Positions 52,928 to 62,260 of a stretch of 64,000 bases of DNA are shown here, piece after piece. The stretch is taken from assembly GCA_001464125.1 (NCBI GenBank), contig LNEP01000014.1, positions 62,001-126,000 of the forward strand, read 5' to 3'. The notes under the pieces are model-generated. The model was not told the DNA's origin. It saw only the letters and a program-made list of their open reading frames with translations, and made no database searches. Position numbers and translations under genes: made by a program. Each line of letters begins with the position of its first letter. The stretch's first letter is position 1. The DNA comes from Betaproteobacteria bacterium Ga0077540 (lineage in GTDB: Bacteria; Pseudomonadota; Gammaproteobacteria; Burkholderiales; Methylophilaceae).

Positions 52928-54100
52928 ATGGAGATGCAAGTGTTTAAGAAAATTGGGGTAGGTTTGGCAGGACTGCTGGCTTCGCTCAATGTATATGCGG
53001 ATTACAGTTGGAATTTCCCAGAACCTGTGACGCCAATGGCGCTAGATACACTGCATGTACATAACAAATTCATGATTATTACTGCAATTATTTTCTTTGC
53101 AGTTCTAGCTATCATGATTTACTCAATTTTTGCTCATCGTAAAAGCAAAGGCTACAAAGCAGTAGCCGACAAAGCACCTTCTACCGCAGTTGAAATTTTC
53201 TGGACGCTCATCCCATTTGCAATTTTGTTGTTAATCGACTTTGTAATTATGGGTATTCCTGCTTACCACAGTGTGGTGATGATGGAAGATACGCGTGATC
53301 AATCCACTATGGTAATTAAGGTCACTGGCTCACAATGGCGCTGGCAATATGAATACCTTGATGGCGACGCAAAAGGTATTAAATTTGTAAGTAACTTAAC
53401 AACCTCAGATGATCAATTGCATGACAAAGCTGATAAAAGTGAAAACTATCTATTGGAAGTAGATAATCCATTGGTGTTGCCAGTGGGTGAGAAGGTACGT
53501 ATTTTAATGACTGCTTCTGATGTGCTACACAACTGGTGGGTGCCACAATTTGGTTCTTCACGTGTTGCTGTTCCTGGCTTTATTCGCGAAACTTGGGTGC
53601 AAGTAGATAAAGCTGGTACTTATCGTGGTCAATGTAAAGAGTTGTGCGGTAAGGGTCATGGTTACATGCCAGTAGTGGTGAATGCTGTGCCGATGGAAGA
53701 ATACAAAGTATGGGTTGCTAAAAAGCAAGAAGAGCAAAAAGCGGCTAGTGAAGTAAAAGAAATGACAAAAGAAGATTTGATTGCACAAGGCAAAACAGTC
53801 TATGAGAAAAACTGTGCTGTTTGCCACCAAGTTTCAGGTGCAGGTCTGCCTCCAGCATTCCCAGCACTAACAGGTAGTCAAGTGGCGCTAGGCCCAATTT
53901 TTGGTGCTGACGGGAAATATTTAAAAGACAGTCATATGGATCGTTTGCTGAATGGTAAAGGCGTAATGCCGGCCTGGAAAGCAACGCTTAACGATACAGA
54001 AATAGCTGCAGTAATCACTTATGAAAGACAGGCGCTTGGTAATGCTGCAACGGTTGACCCAGTCGTACAGCCTGCACAAGTTAAAGCGGCGCGTGAATAA
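52928..54100 (+). CDS. coxB: cytochrome c oxidase subunit II with fused cytochrome c domain
   Basis: Electron-entry subunit of the aa3-type terminal oxidase. A signal sequence (VGLAGLLASLNVYA) and two membrane helices are followed by the CuA domain, with ligands His 201, Cys 236, Glu 238, Cys 240, His 244 and Met 247 (GQCKELCGKGHGYM). A C-terminal cytochrome c domain of ~110 residues has CAVCH (Cys 296, Cys 299, His 300) and a distal methionine in GKGVMPAWK. This caa3-like form can accept electrons directly. First structural gene of the cluster; GGAG precedes ATG 52928 (ATG 52934 is an alternative). Confidence 0.96.
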   Translation: MEMQVFKKIGVGLAGLLASLNVYADYSWNFPEPVTPMALDTLHVHNKFMIITAIIFFAVLAIMIYSIFAHRKSKGYKAVADKAPSTAVEIFWTLIPFAILLLIDFVIMGIPAYHSVVMMEDTRDQSTMVIKVTGSQWRWQYEYLDGDAKGIKFVSNLTTSDDQLHDKADKSENYLLEVDNPLVLPVGEKVRILMTASDVLHNWWVPQFGSSRVAVPGFIRETWVQVDKAGTYRGQCKELCGKGHGYMPVVVNAVPMEEYKVWVAKKQEEQKAASEVKEMTKEDLIAQGKTVYEKNCAVCHQVSGAGLPPAFPALTGSQVALGPIFGADGKYLKDSHMDRLLNGKGVMPAWKATLNDTEIAAVITYERQALGNAATVDPVVQPAQVKAARE

Positions 54101-54145
54101 TTTACACTTTTTTAAAATAGTTCTGAAGGCGATTAGGAGAGCATT

Positions 54146-55738
54146 ATGAGTACTACAACTGTAGCGCATCATGAAGAGCACAGCGATCACCCAACTGGTA
54201 TTATGCGTTGGTTGACAACAACAAATCACAAAGACATTGGTACGATGTATCTGACCTTTTCTTTGGTAATGTTTTTAGTGGGCGGGGCAATGGTATTGGG
54301 TATTCGTGCCGAATTGTTCCAACCAGGTTTACAGTTAATGAACCCTGATTTTTACAATCAGTTAATCGGTGTGCATGCATTGATTATGATTTTTGCAGCT
54401 TTAATGCCTGCTGCAACTGGTTTTGCTAACTGGATGATTCCACTGCAAATTGGTGCGCCAGACATGGCTCTCCCGCGTTTGAATAACTGGGGTTTTTGGC
54501 TCTTGCCGCCTTCAGCCATTCTATTAACGCTGCCATTCACACTAGCATTGTTTGGTATCGGTGATGGTGCTATTGCTACTGGTTGGACATTCTACCCACC
54601 ACTGTCAGTGCAAGGTGGTATTGGTGTGGATTTCGCGATTTTTGCAGTCCACTTATTAGGTGTTTCATCAGTGATGGGTTCTATCAACATCATTGTAACT
54701 CTGTTCAACATGCGTGCACCTGGCATGACATTAATGAAAATGCCCATGTTCGCTTGGGGTTGGTTAATTACAGCTTTCTTATTGGTAGCAACGATTCCAG
54801 TATTGGCTGGTGCAGTAACAATGTTATTGACAGACCGTCACTTCGGTACGCACTTCTTTGATGCGGCTGGTGGTGGTGACCCAATTATGTTCCAACACTT
54901 GTTCTGGTTCTTTGGTCACCCAGAAGTGTATATCTTGTTATTACCGGTTTGGGGCTTCATTCCACAAATCTTGCAAACATTCTCACGTAAACCAATGTAT
55001 GGCTACAAAGCTCAAGTGTATTCACTGTGGGCGATTGGCGCGTTAGCTGTGGTTGTATGGGCGCATCACTTCTTTACCGCTGGTATGCCAGTACCTGCAT
55101 TGCTTTACTTCATGTATAGCACTATGGCGATCTCATTGCCGTTAGCCGTGTTGTTCTTCTGCTGGATCAAAACCATGTGGAGAGGCTCCATGAGCTTTGA
55201 AACACCTATGTTATTCGCAGTGGGTTGGATTATCTTGTTCGGTATCGGTGGTTTAACTGGTTTGGTATTGGCTGACGTGGCTGCTGATGCGCAATACCAT
55301 AACAGCTACTTTGTTGTGGCACACTTCCACTACACACTGTTTGCTGGCGGTATCATGGGTATCATGGCGGGTGTGTACTACTGGTTACCAAAAATGACTG
55401 GCCATATGTACAACGAGAAATTAGGTAAATTGCACTTCTGGTTAACTGCGATTTCTTTCAACGTGACATTCATTCCACAATTCTTTGTAGGTTTGGCTGG
55501 TATGCCACGTCGTATCCCTGACTATGCATTGCAATTTGCTGAATTCAATATGATTTCAACAATTGGTGCGTTCGTGTTGGGTCTATCACAACTATTGTTT
55601 GTATACAACATAATTAGTTGCGCAAGAGGCGGTACGAAAGCGACAGACAAAGTTTGGGAAGGCGCTGAAGGTTTGGAATGGACACTTTCATCACCACCTC
55701 CATACCATAGTTTTAACGAGCAGCCAGTCATTAAATAA
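54146..55738 (+). CDS. ctaD: cytochrome c oxidase subunit I
   Basis: Catalytic subunit that reduces oxygen to water and pumps protons. The 530-residue protein has 12 membrane helices. Heme and copper ligands are visible in GVHALIMIF, the crosslinked His-Tyr motif FGHPEVYILLLP, WAHHFFTAGM and VAHFHYTLF. A GGAGAG site precedes the ATG, 45 bp after coxB. A hairpin follows the stop. Confidence 0.98.
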   Translation: MSTTTVAHHEEHSDHPTGIMRWLTTTNHKDIGTMYLTFSLVMFLVGGAMVLGIRAELFQPGLQLMNPDFYNQLIGVHALIMIFAALMPAATGFANWMIPLQIGAPDMALPRLNNWGFWLLPPSAILLTLPFTLALFGIGDGAIATGWTFYPPLSVQGGIGVDFAIFAVHLLGVSSVMGSINIIVTLFNMRAPGMTLMKMPMFAWGWLITAFLLVATIPVLAGAVTMLLTDRHFGTHFFDAAGGGDPIMFQHLFWFFGHPEVYILLLPVWGFIPQILQTFSRKPMYGYKAQVYSLWAIGALAVVVWAHHFFTAGMPVPALLYFMYSTMAISLPLAVLFFCWIKTMWRGSMSFETPMLFAVGWIILFGIGGLTGLVLADVAADAQYHNSYFVVAHFHYTLFAGGIMGIMAGVYYWLPKMTGHMYNEKLGKLHFWLTAISFNVTFIPQFFVGLAGMPRRIPDYALQFAEFNMISTIGAFVLGLSQLLFVYNIISCARGGTKATDKVWEGAEGLEWTLSSPPPYHSFNEQPVIK

Positions 55739-55750
55739 TTGATAAGGAAT

Positions 55751-55777
55751 ATGGGGCTTAGTAACGCTAAGCCTCAT
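55751..55777 (+). promoter_or_regulatory. intra-operon mRNA hairpin between ctaD and the small assembly gene
   Basis: Eleven-bp stem ATGGGGCTTAG / CTAAGCCTCAT (one G-T pair) around TAACG, starting 13 bp after the ctaD stop and without a T tract. Probably an mRNA-processing or stability element setting subunit ratios, not a terminator. Confidence 0.55.
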
Positions 55778-55782
55778 TTCAA

Positions 55783-55896
55783 ATGGAACAAAAAGATTCA
55801 TCTAGAAGTACCAGTAACAAGAAAATTGCATTAGTCATCGGTGTGATAGTGTTTATTTGGTATGTTGCTTCAATATTCACTGTTTGGAATCCATAG
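55783..55896 (+). CDS. cytochrome oxidase small assembly protein (37 residues)
   Basis: A tiny gene between ctaD and ctaG. It encodes a charged N-terminus (MEQKDSSRSTSNKK) and one membrane helix (IALVIGVIVFIWYVASIFTV), ending WNP. Betaproteobacterial cox loci carry such a ~35-residue protein at this position, named in databases as cytochrome oxidase small assembly protein; I make this match by position and shape. The ribosome site is weak, and translation may be coupled to ctaD through the upstream hairpin. Confidence 0.78.
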   Translation: MEQKDSSRSTSNKKIALVIGVIVFIWYVASIFTVWNP

Positions 55897-55939
55897 ATTC
55901 TTAATCTTATAGCTATTTGTTAAGAATAGAAGTTTAAAA

Positions 55940-56488
55940 TTGGAAGAAAATAATTCATCTAAGCAGCAACTTGCTAATAGAAAGTTAGCAATGAAAGTGC
56001 TGTACGTGGTGATAGGTTCATTGTTGTTTGCTTTCGCTTTGGTGCCACTTTATGATGTCTTGTGTTCAATTACCGGTTTAAACGGTAAAACAGACAACAC
56101 TGCGGCAACACTAGCTAAAGCAAAAGTAGATAATTCTAGAGTGGTGACTGTGCAGTTTGTATCAGCTGTGATGCCGGGTTTAGGTTGGAACTTTTACCCT
56201 AAGCAAACGAGTGTTACGCTACATCCAGGACAGATTGAAACTGTAGTTTTTATTGCAAAAAACACAACAAGTGAAACGGTGTCTGGACAAGCAGTTCCTA
56301 GTGTAACGCCAGGTAAAGCATCTAGTCACTTAAAGAAGATTGAATGTTTTTGTTTTGTGAATCAAGCGTTGAAATCTGGTGAAACAAAAGAAATGCCATT
56401 AAGATTTTTTGTAAGTCCTGATTTGCCCGAAGATGTTAAGGAAATGACGCTATCCTATTCGTTTTTTAAGGCACCAGATCGAAAGTAG
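55940..56488 (+). CDS. ctaG: cytochrome c oxidase assembly protein CtaG (Cox11)
   Basis: Membrane-anchored periplasmic copper chaperone that loads CuB of subunit I. After ~15 residues there is one membrane helix (VLYVVIGSLLFAFALVPLYD) and then the Cox11 domain with copper-binding cysteines 136 and 138 in KIECFCFVNQ, and LRFFVSPDLPEDVK. The start is TTG at 55940, weakly supported; ATG 55990 would remove part of the cytosolic tail. The length of 182 suits the family. Confidence 0.95.
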   Translation: MEENNSSKQQLANRKLAMKVLYVVIGSLLFAFALVPLYDVLCSITGLNGKTDNTAATLAKAKVDNSRVVTVQFVSAVMPGLGWNFYPKQTSVTLHPGQIETVVFIAKNTTSETVSGQAVPSVTPGKASSHLKKIECFCFVNQALKSGETKEMPLRFFVSPDLPEDVKEMTLSYSFFKAPDRK

Positions 56489-56555
56489 TAAATAAGCAGC
56501 AGGTAGTAATTAATCGTTATTAAATATAAATATTAGTATGCTTGGGAGTTAGCGC

Positions 56556-57467
56556 ATGGCAACACATTCTGAAAATCAATATTTCGTGCCACACGGAAGT
56601 ATTTACCCATCAATACTTTCTGCAGGTTTGTTATCCATGGCTGCAGGTTTTGTATTCTCTGTAGCCACCGATCGCGGTGGAAAATCACTAGCATACCTTG
56701 AAGGCCCAGGCCGTTGGATGATGTACTTTGGTTTGGCTGTTGTGCTATTTATGATGTTCAAGTGGTTGGGTTCTGTCGTTACCGAGAGCGTCACTGGTAA
56801 GTACAAAAACTGGGAAGATAAATCTTTCCGTTGGGGTATGGTTGTATTTATTGCATCTGAAGTGGCCTTTTTCGCAGCCTTTTTTGGTGCATTATTTTAC
56901 ATGCGTGTATTGTCGGTGCCAGATTTGGCCAGCTACTCACCAGATATTACTCCATACAAGGACTTTTTGGCAGTATGGCCATCACAAGGTCCAGGTGGTG
57001 TGGTGCTAGGGGAAACTTTTGAACCTAACCCAGCGTTTAAACCCATGCACTGGATGGGTTTGCCACTGATTAATACAATCTTGTTGTTAACTTCTGGTGC
57101 AACTATTACTTGGGCACATTGGGGTTTAATTAAAAACAATCGCAAGCAATTGATTGTTGGTATGGCTTTAACAGTGGCGCTTGGTATTGCCTTCTTGATT
57201 TGCCAAGGATTGGAATATCATCATGCATATACTGAAATGGGATTGACGTTGGGCAGCGGTGCTTACGGTGCAACCTTTTTCATGTTGACTGGCTTCCACG
57301 GCTTTCACGTGACCATCGGTACATTGATGCTGATTGTTATCTTGTTGCGTTGTATGAAAGGTCACTTTACGCCAGAGCATCATTTTGGTTTTGAAGGCGT
57401 TGCTTGGTATTGGCACTTTGTTGACGTGGTTTGGTTAGGTCTGTTTATATTTGTGTATATGCTTTAA
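56556..57467 (+). CDS. coxC: cytochrome c oxidase subunit III
   Basis: Third core subunit, with seven predicted membrane helices in 303 residues. FVPHGSIYPSILS at the start, SEVAFFAAFFGALFY, MTGFHGFHVTIGT-like (seen as LTGFHGFHVTIGTLML) and the C-terminal WYWHFVDVVWLGLFIFVYM are characteristic. A rho-independent terminator follows, ending this part of the operon. Confidence 0.97.
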   Translation: MATHSENQYFVPHGSIYPSILSAGLLSMAAGFVFSVATDRGGKSLAYLEGPGRWMMYFGLAVVLFMMFKWLGSVVTESVTGKYKNWEDKSFRWGMVVFIASEVAFFAAFFGALFYMRVLSVPDLASYSPDITPYKDFLAVWPSQGPGGVVLGETFEPNPAFKPMHWMGLPLINTILLLTSGATITWAHWGLIKNNRKQLIVGMALTVALGIAFLICQGLEYHHAYTEMGLTLGSGAYGATFFMLTGFHGFHVTIGTLMLIVILLRCMKGHFTPEHHFGFEGVAWYWHFVDVVWLGLFIFVYML

Positions 57468-57478
57468 TTCAGCAATAC

Positions 57479-57513
57479 AAAAAAGGGCGATGCATTTGCA
57501 TCGCCCTTTTTAT
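57479..57513 (+). terminator. rho-independent terminator after coxC
   Basis: Stem AAAAAGGGCGATGC / GCATCGCCCTTTTT with an ATTT loop. The symmetric A/T ends mean it can also stop the convergent DUF2909 gene. Confidence 0.93.
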
Positions 57514-57556
57514 TTAACAAATGTTAAATCTTGATGAGTTTATATTCTGATGCAAT

Positions 57557-57769
57557 TTAAAGTGAGTGACCAATTAAACCAAAGTATGCGGCGATAATGA
57601 GTCCTGCAAACAAAGTAATGGATAAACCGATTCTTACAGTGAGTGCTTTAACGGTGCGATCATTACCGCTTTTGTCTTTAATTAAAAAGAACAAAGCAGA
57701 AAAAAGACTGCTGATAATGACAATTAGTACGAGTACAGTTGCAATTTTGATCCACATGGTAATGTCCAA
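57557..57769 (-). CDS. DUF2909 twin-transmembrane protein
   Basis: A 70-residue protein with two helices (IATVLVLIVIISSLFSALFFLI and IGLSITLFAGLIIAAYFGLI) joined by a short polar loop containing KDKSGNDRTVKALTVR. DUF2909 proteins occur between coxC and SURF1 in betaproteobacteria and are encoded antisense to the cluster, as here. Presumed oxidase-related, but without known activity. Shares a promoter region with the divergent SURF1 gene. Confidence 0.88.
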   Translation of the reverse strand: MDITMWIKIATVLVLIVIISSLFSALFFLIKDKSGNDRTVKALTVRIGLSITLFAGLIIAAYFGLIGHSL

Positions 57770-57807
57770 TAAAATTATTTAAAGATTATGCGACTGGCTT
57801 ATTAAAA

Positions 57808-58560
57808 ATGCAATTCAAGTTTCTGAACTATCAGTTTGATTTCAATTGGCTGAGCACACTCATCGTGATTGTCTGCATTCCATTGTTTATTAAGTTAGGT
57901 CTTTGGCAATATCACAAGGCTGAAATGCGGCAATCTATTCAAGATCAGTATGAAAGCAGTTTAAATAAGCAAGTGGCCAAACTGAAAAATTATCTGACAG
58001 AGCCTGCAGTCTTACAGTATCAACAAGCAAGCGTTCGAGGGCATTACGAGACACAATATCAATTCTTGCTTGATAACCAAGTAGAGAATAGTCAAGCAGG
58101 GTTTCATGTCATCACGCCTTTTAAAATTGAGGGTACTGACCAATATGTATTGGTCAATCGCGGCTGGATAATTGGAGCAGATAGCCATGATAAAGTACCA
58201 ACATTCGCAACGCCAGGGCAGTTACTTGAGCTTAAAGGAATGGTCTGGGTGCCGTCTGATAAGATTTTTACGTTGGAAGCTAAGGTTGATGGTAATCAGC
58301 AACAGGCTAAACAATGGCAGCACGTTTGGCAGCATTTGGATATGAAAAAATTCAAGCAGACTGCACCAATTAAGGTGCTAGATGTCATTATAAAACTTGA
58401 CCCAACGGATAAAGCTGGTGGCTTTGTAAGAAACTGGCAAATGCCACCGAGTAAAATCATGACGAACTTGGGTTATGCCTATCAGTGGTTTGGGTTTGCT
58501 TTTGCAAGCTTGGCCATTTATTTATATACCAGCGTAAAACGTATCAAAACAGAAGAGTAG
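57808..58560 (+). CDS. SURF1 family oxidase assembly protein
   Basis: A 250-residue membrane protein for heme a insertion into subunit I. An N-terminal helix (TLIVIVCIPLFIKLGLWQ) and a C-terminal helix (YAYQWFGFAFASLAIYLY) flank a periplasmic domain with GHYETQYQFLLDNQ and YVLVNRGWIIG, all SURF1 hallmarks. It starts a second transcription unit after the coxC terminator and is 3 bp from the next gene. Confidence 0.94.
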   Translation: MQFKFLNYQFDFNWLSTLIVIVCIPLFIKLGLWQYHKAEMRQSIQDQYESSLNKQVAKLKNYLTEPAVLQYQQASVRGHYETQYQFLLDNQVENSQAGFHVITPFKIEGTDQYVLVNRGWIIGADSHDKVPTFATPGQLLELKGMVWVPSDKIFTLEAKVDGNQQQAKQWQHVWQHLDMKKFKQTAPIKVLDVIIKLDPTDKAGGFVRNWQMPPSKIMTNLGYAYQWFGFAFASLAIYLYTSVKRIKTEE

Positions 58561-58563
58561 AGT

Positions 58564-59169
58564 ATGCAAACAGAATTGAATATAGACACTGCGCAGCAGC
58601 GCAGAGGCCGCATGATTTTTATCATGATGGCTATTTTCTTTATCGTGCCAATTGTCGTGGTTGTGATGATGATTAAGTTCGATTGGCGACCAGGTGGACA
58701 GAGCTTGGGAGAGTTGGTACAACCGCCACGCCTGCTGCAGATTCCCCCCAACTTATTGGATAACAAAGGTATCGAGCAGCCTGCGTTTTGGGGGGATAAA
58801 TGGAACATGGTGCTTGTGGCTGAAGCATGTGAGACTGAGTGTCGAAGTAAGTTGCACGATATGCGCCAAATACATGTTTCTACTTATAAAGATATTATTC
58901 GTGTGCAGCGTGTGCTAGTTACACATCAAACCGATGTGAATAAGCTGGTAGAAATGTATCCTGACATGATGATACTTAATGGTTCAGCAGAAAGTGTGAC
59001 TCAACTGGCAACACAATTTAACATCAAAGACGAAAATGCGTTGCTGACCAACAGAATTTATTTTGTAGATCCGCTAGGGCACATCATGATGAGCTATCCA
59101 GTAACAACACCGGCCGCTCATATACGTAAAGATTTAGTGCGTTTGCTAAAATTTTCTTGGGCAGGCTAA
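58564..59169 (+). CDS. SCO-like/thioredoxin-fold oxidase assembly protein
   Basis: A 201-residue protein with one N-terminal membrane helix (IFIMMAIFFIVPIVVVVMMI) and a periplasmic domain containing CxxxC (Cys 89 and Cys 93 in VAEACETECRSKL), the copper- or thiol-active spacing of SCO proteins. A conserved RIYFVDPLGHIMMSYP resembles the SCO C-terminal strand. I infer copper delivery to CuA or thiol reduction; no typical full SCO1 gene is nearby, so this protein may fill that role. Lies between SURF1 and ctaA. Confidence 0.8.
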   Translation: MQTELNIDTAQQRRGRMIFIMMAIFFIVPIVVVVMMIKFDWRPGGQSLGELVQPPRLLQIPPNLLDNKGIEQPAFWGDKWNMVLVAEACETECRSKLHDMRQIHVSTYKDIIRVQRVLVTHQTDVNKLVEMYPDMMILNGSAESVTQLATQFNIKDENALLTNRIYFVDPLGHIMMSYPVTTPAAHIRKDLVRLLKFSWAG

Positions 59170-59178
59170 GGGTGCAAC

Positions 59179-60159
59179 ATGCTATTTAAAAGATTGAGTT
59201 TAATCGCAATGGTTACAGCCCTATGCTTAGTAGCTTTGGGTGCATATGTCCGTCTATCCGACGCCGGATTGGGTTGTCCAGACTGGCCAGGCTGCTACGG
59301 AACGCTATCTGTGCCACAAAGCGAGGAAGCCATTACACAAGCGCAATCGGTATATCCGCATAGCCCTGTAGAAACAGGAAAAGCTTGGAAAGAAATGATA
59401 CATCGTTATGTGGCCGGTATTTTAGGCTTGATGGTGTTGGCGATGTTCATTCTGGGTTGGAAACAACAACGCACAATCAAGACGTCTCCGTGGTTCACCA
59501 CTGGCTTGGCAGGACTAATCTTATTTCAGGCCATGTTGGGAATGTGGACCGTGACCATGTTATTGAAACCGGCTATCGTTAGTGCGCACTTGTTAGGCGG
59601 CATGAGTACGTTAGGAATGTTGGTGTGGGTGGCGCATCGTCATTGGGGTTCGCCAATTGGACGTAACATACTAACAAACAGATACACTTGGCTGATACGG
59701 TTTGCATTGGTTGTACTGTTTGCCCAAATATTTTTGGGTGGGTGGACCAGTACAAACTACGCAGCATTGGCCTGTACGGATTTCCCAACATGCCATGGTC
59801 AACTTATACCATCTATGGATTTCAAAGATGCTTTTCATATGTATCGAGAGCTAGGACAGAGTGCGGATGGCGGCAATCTAACACTAGCATCATTGACGGC
59901 CATTCAGTGGACACATCGGGTTGGCGCTGTCATCACGTTGATTTATTTGGGATTTATCGCCATAAATGGTTTAAAATACGCGCAGCTAAAAACGCTCAGT
60001 ATTTCACTTGCATGTGTGCTTTTAGCGCAAATTTGTTTGGGTATTGCTAACTTGGTATTACATTTACCATTAGTATTAGCTGTAGCCCATAATGCGGGTG
60101 CGGCGCTATTGGTCGTGATTGTGGTGTTGTTCAACTCTAAAATCACGGCACGCGCATAA
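59179..60159 (+). CDS. ctaA: heme A synthase CtaA (Cox15)
   Basis: Oxidises heme O to heme A. Eight predicted membrane helices in 326 residues, with conserved sequence GAYVRLSDAGLGCPDWPGCYG at the first loop and heme-ligand histidines in IHRYVAGILG, SAHLLGGMST, WTHRVGAVI and AHNAGAALL. Starts 9 bp after the SCO-like gene and precedes ctaB. Confidence 0.96.
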   Translation: MLFKRLSLIAMVTALCLVALGAYVRLSDAGLGCPDWPGCYGTLSVPQSEEAITQAQSVYPHSPVETGKAWKEMIHRYVAGILGLMVLAMFILGWKQQRTIKTSPWFTTGLAGLILFQAMLGMWTVTMLLKPAIVSAHLLGGMSTLGMLVWVAHRHWGSPIGRNILTNRYTWLIRFALVVLFAQIFLGGWTSTNYAALACTDFPTCHGQLIPSMDFKDAFHMYRELGQSADGGNLTLASLTAIQWTHRVGAVITLIYLGFIAINGLKYAQLKTLSISLACVLLAQICLGIANLVLHLPLVLAVAHNAGAALLVVIVVLFNSKITARA

Positions 60160-60201
60160 TGTTTAATGCTGTTGATATTTAAAGATTAAAGTGAGTTTGA
60201 A

Positions 60202-61101
60202 TTGAGTGTAAGTCTAACTAATCAATTAGATGCTTTTGGCATCAGTGTTAAAAACTTTTACGCGCTATGCAAGCCACGTGTAACCGCTTTGATTGTATTT
60301 ACCGCAATCATCGGCATGTTCATGGCCACTCCAGGCATGGTGCCTTGGGATATTTTGATTGCTACTACGGTAGGTGTTGCATTTTCATCTGGCGCAGCCG
60401 CCGCTTTTAACTGCTTGATTGAGCATAAAATAGATGCGGTGATGGCGCGCACGCGTGGCCGCCCACTACCAACCGGTCAGGTATCTAACTTAGAAACCAT
60501 GGTATTCGCTACCTTATTGGGCGGTGCAGGCCTGGCGATTCTTTATATATTCGTTAATCCACTCACCATGTGGCTTACTTTTGCGACCTTTGTTGGGTAT
60601 GCGGTGATTTATACCGTATTTTTAAAACCAGCTACCCCGATGAATATTGTGATTGGCGGGGCATCAGGTGCAATGCCGCCTATTTTAGGGTGGGCAGCAA
60701 TTAATAATAATGTCTCACCAGAATCGCTGATTATGTTTTTAATTATCTTTGCTTGGACGCCCCCACACTTTTGGGCGTTAGCACTGTATCGTCGCGAAGA
60801 ATATGCAAAAGTAGGTATGCCTATGCTGCCTGTGACGCATGGTGAAGCGTTCACTTTGCTCCATATTCTCTTGTATACCATTATCTTGGTCGTGGTGTCG
60901 CTGATGCCTTACGGGTTGGGGATGAGTGGGTTGATTTATCTCGTATCTGCCATCATCTTAAATGCTATTTTTATGGCGTATGTGATTGGTCTATATCGTC
61001 GATATTCTGATGACTTAGCTAAACGTACTTTTAAATATTCAATCTTATATTTAAGTTTGATTTTTGCCGCATTGCTGGTCGATCATTACTGGAAATATTA
61101 A
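60202..61101 (+). CDS. ctaB: protoheme IX farnesyltransferase (heme O synthase)
   Basis: UbiA-family membrane enzyme that adds farnesyl to heme B to make heme O, supplying CtaA. The prenyl-diphosphate-binding motif [19 protein letters not shown] is present, with the second acidic region around LYRRYSDD. About eight or nine helices in 299 residues. The start is TTG at 60202; no ATG lies nearby in frame. Last gene of the oxidase locus. Confidence 0.96.
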   Translation: MSVSLTNQLDAFGISVKNFYALCKPRVTALIVFTAIIGMFMATPGMVPWDILIATTVGVAFSSGAAAAFNCLIEHKIDAVMARTRGRPLPTGQVSNLETMVFATLLGGAGLAILYIFVNPLTMWLTFATFVGYAVIYTVFLKPATPMNIVIGGASGAMPPILGWAAINNNVSPESLIMFLIIFAWTPPHFWALALYRREEYAKVGMPMLPVTHGEAFTLLHILLYTIILVVVSLMPYGLGMSGLIYLVSAIILNAIFMAYVIGLYRRYSDDLAKRTFKYSILYLSLIFAALLVDHYWKY

Positions 61102-61192
61102 TTCTGTTCGTTATCGGGGCGATACGAATGGGCTATAGCAATTGAAAACAATTGCTTGTAAGCTTAAATAATATTTATATAAGCCCCGACAT

Positions 61193-62209
61193 ATGACCGT
61201 ATTAGTTACTGGTGGTGCTGGTTACATTGGCTCCCACACTTGTTTGCAGTTGCTTCAATCTGGCTACGAAATTGTCGTATTAGACAATTTTTCCAACAGC
61301 CAACCAACCTCACTTACGCGTGTAAAGCAGTTGTCAGGTGTTGATTTTCCAACAGTTTCAGGCGATATTCGTGACAAATCTGCGTTAAGAGATTTATTTA
61401 AGCGTTATGCCATCACCAGCGTCATTCATTTTGCGGGTTTAAAAGCAGTCGGTGAATCTACAGAAAAACCGATGTTGTACTACGACAATAATGTAGCAGG
61501 TAGCCTGAGTTTATTTGAAGTGATGGCGGAATTTGGGGTCAAGACCATTGTGTTTAGCTCGTCCGCCACCGTGTATGGCGATCCCGCCAGCGTGCCTATT
61601 CGAGAAAATTTTCCGTTAAGTGCTACCAACCCTTATGGGCAAACCAAGCTCATGATTGAGCATATATTAAGAGATATCCACAACGCAGATGCTAGCTGGC
61701 GAGTAGGCATATTGCGCTATTTCAATCCTATTGGAGCACACGAGAGTGGAATGATAGGTGAGGATCCCAACGGCATCCCCAACAACCTCTTGCCTTATGT
61801 CGCTCAAGTGGCCGTTGGTAAACTTAAAAAACTAAGCGTATTTGGTAATGATTACCCAACCCCAGATGGTACAGGGGTGCGTGACTATATTCATGTGGTG
61901 GATTTAGCTGAGGGTCACTTAGCCGCGTTGAAGTACTTAGAGAAAACATCTGACTTGCTCACGGTAAATTTGGGAACAGGGATAGGCTACAGCGTATTGG
62001 ATGTAGTGAAAACCTTCTCAGAGAAATCTGGCATTGAAATTGCTTATGAGTTTATGCCGCGTAGAGCAGGGGATGTTTCGCAAAATTATGCTGACCCTAC
62101 ACTAGCCAAAACATTATTGGATTGGACCGCAAGTAGAACTCTGGCGCAGATGTGTGCAGATACTTGGCGTTGGCAATCTAAAAACCCACAAGGGTATAAA
62201 ACGGAGTAA
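61193..62209 (+). CDS. galE: UDP-glucose 4-epimerase
   Basis: Interconverts UDP-glucose and UDP-galactose for surface polysaccharide. The NAD-binding GGAGYIGSH, the SSSATVYGDP segment and the catalytic YGQTKLMIE (Tyr-x-x-x-Lys) are intact in 338 residues, a normal length for GalE. It precedes a lipid-carrier sugar transferase by 51 bp, so it probably serves an exopolysaccharide or O-antigen pathway. Confidence 0.96.
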   Translation: MTVLVTGGAGYIGSHTCLQLLQSGYEIVVLDNFSNSQPTSLTRVKQLSGVDFPTVSGDIRDKSALRDLFKRYAITSVIHFAGLKAVGESTEKPMLYYDNNVAGSLSLFEVMAEFGVKTIVFSSSATVYGDPASVPIRENFPLSATNPYGQTKLMIEHILRDIHNADASWRVGILRYFNPIGAHESGMIGEDPNGIPNNLLPYVAQVAVGKLKKLSVFGNDYPTPDGTGVRDYIHVVDLAEGHLAALKYLEKTSDLLTVNLGTGIGYSVLDVVKTFSEKSGIEIAYEFMPRRAGDVSQNYADPTLAKTLLDWTASRTLAQMCADTWRWQSKNPQGYKTE

Positions 62210-62260
62210 ACAACTTGGACTAATGCCACCTAACGGCGGTGTCAGTGCAATATAAATATA

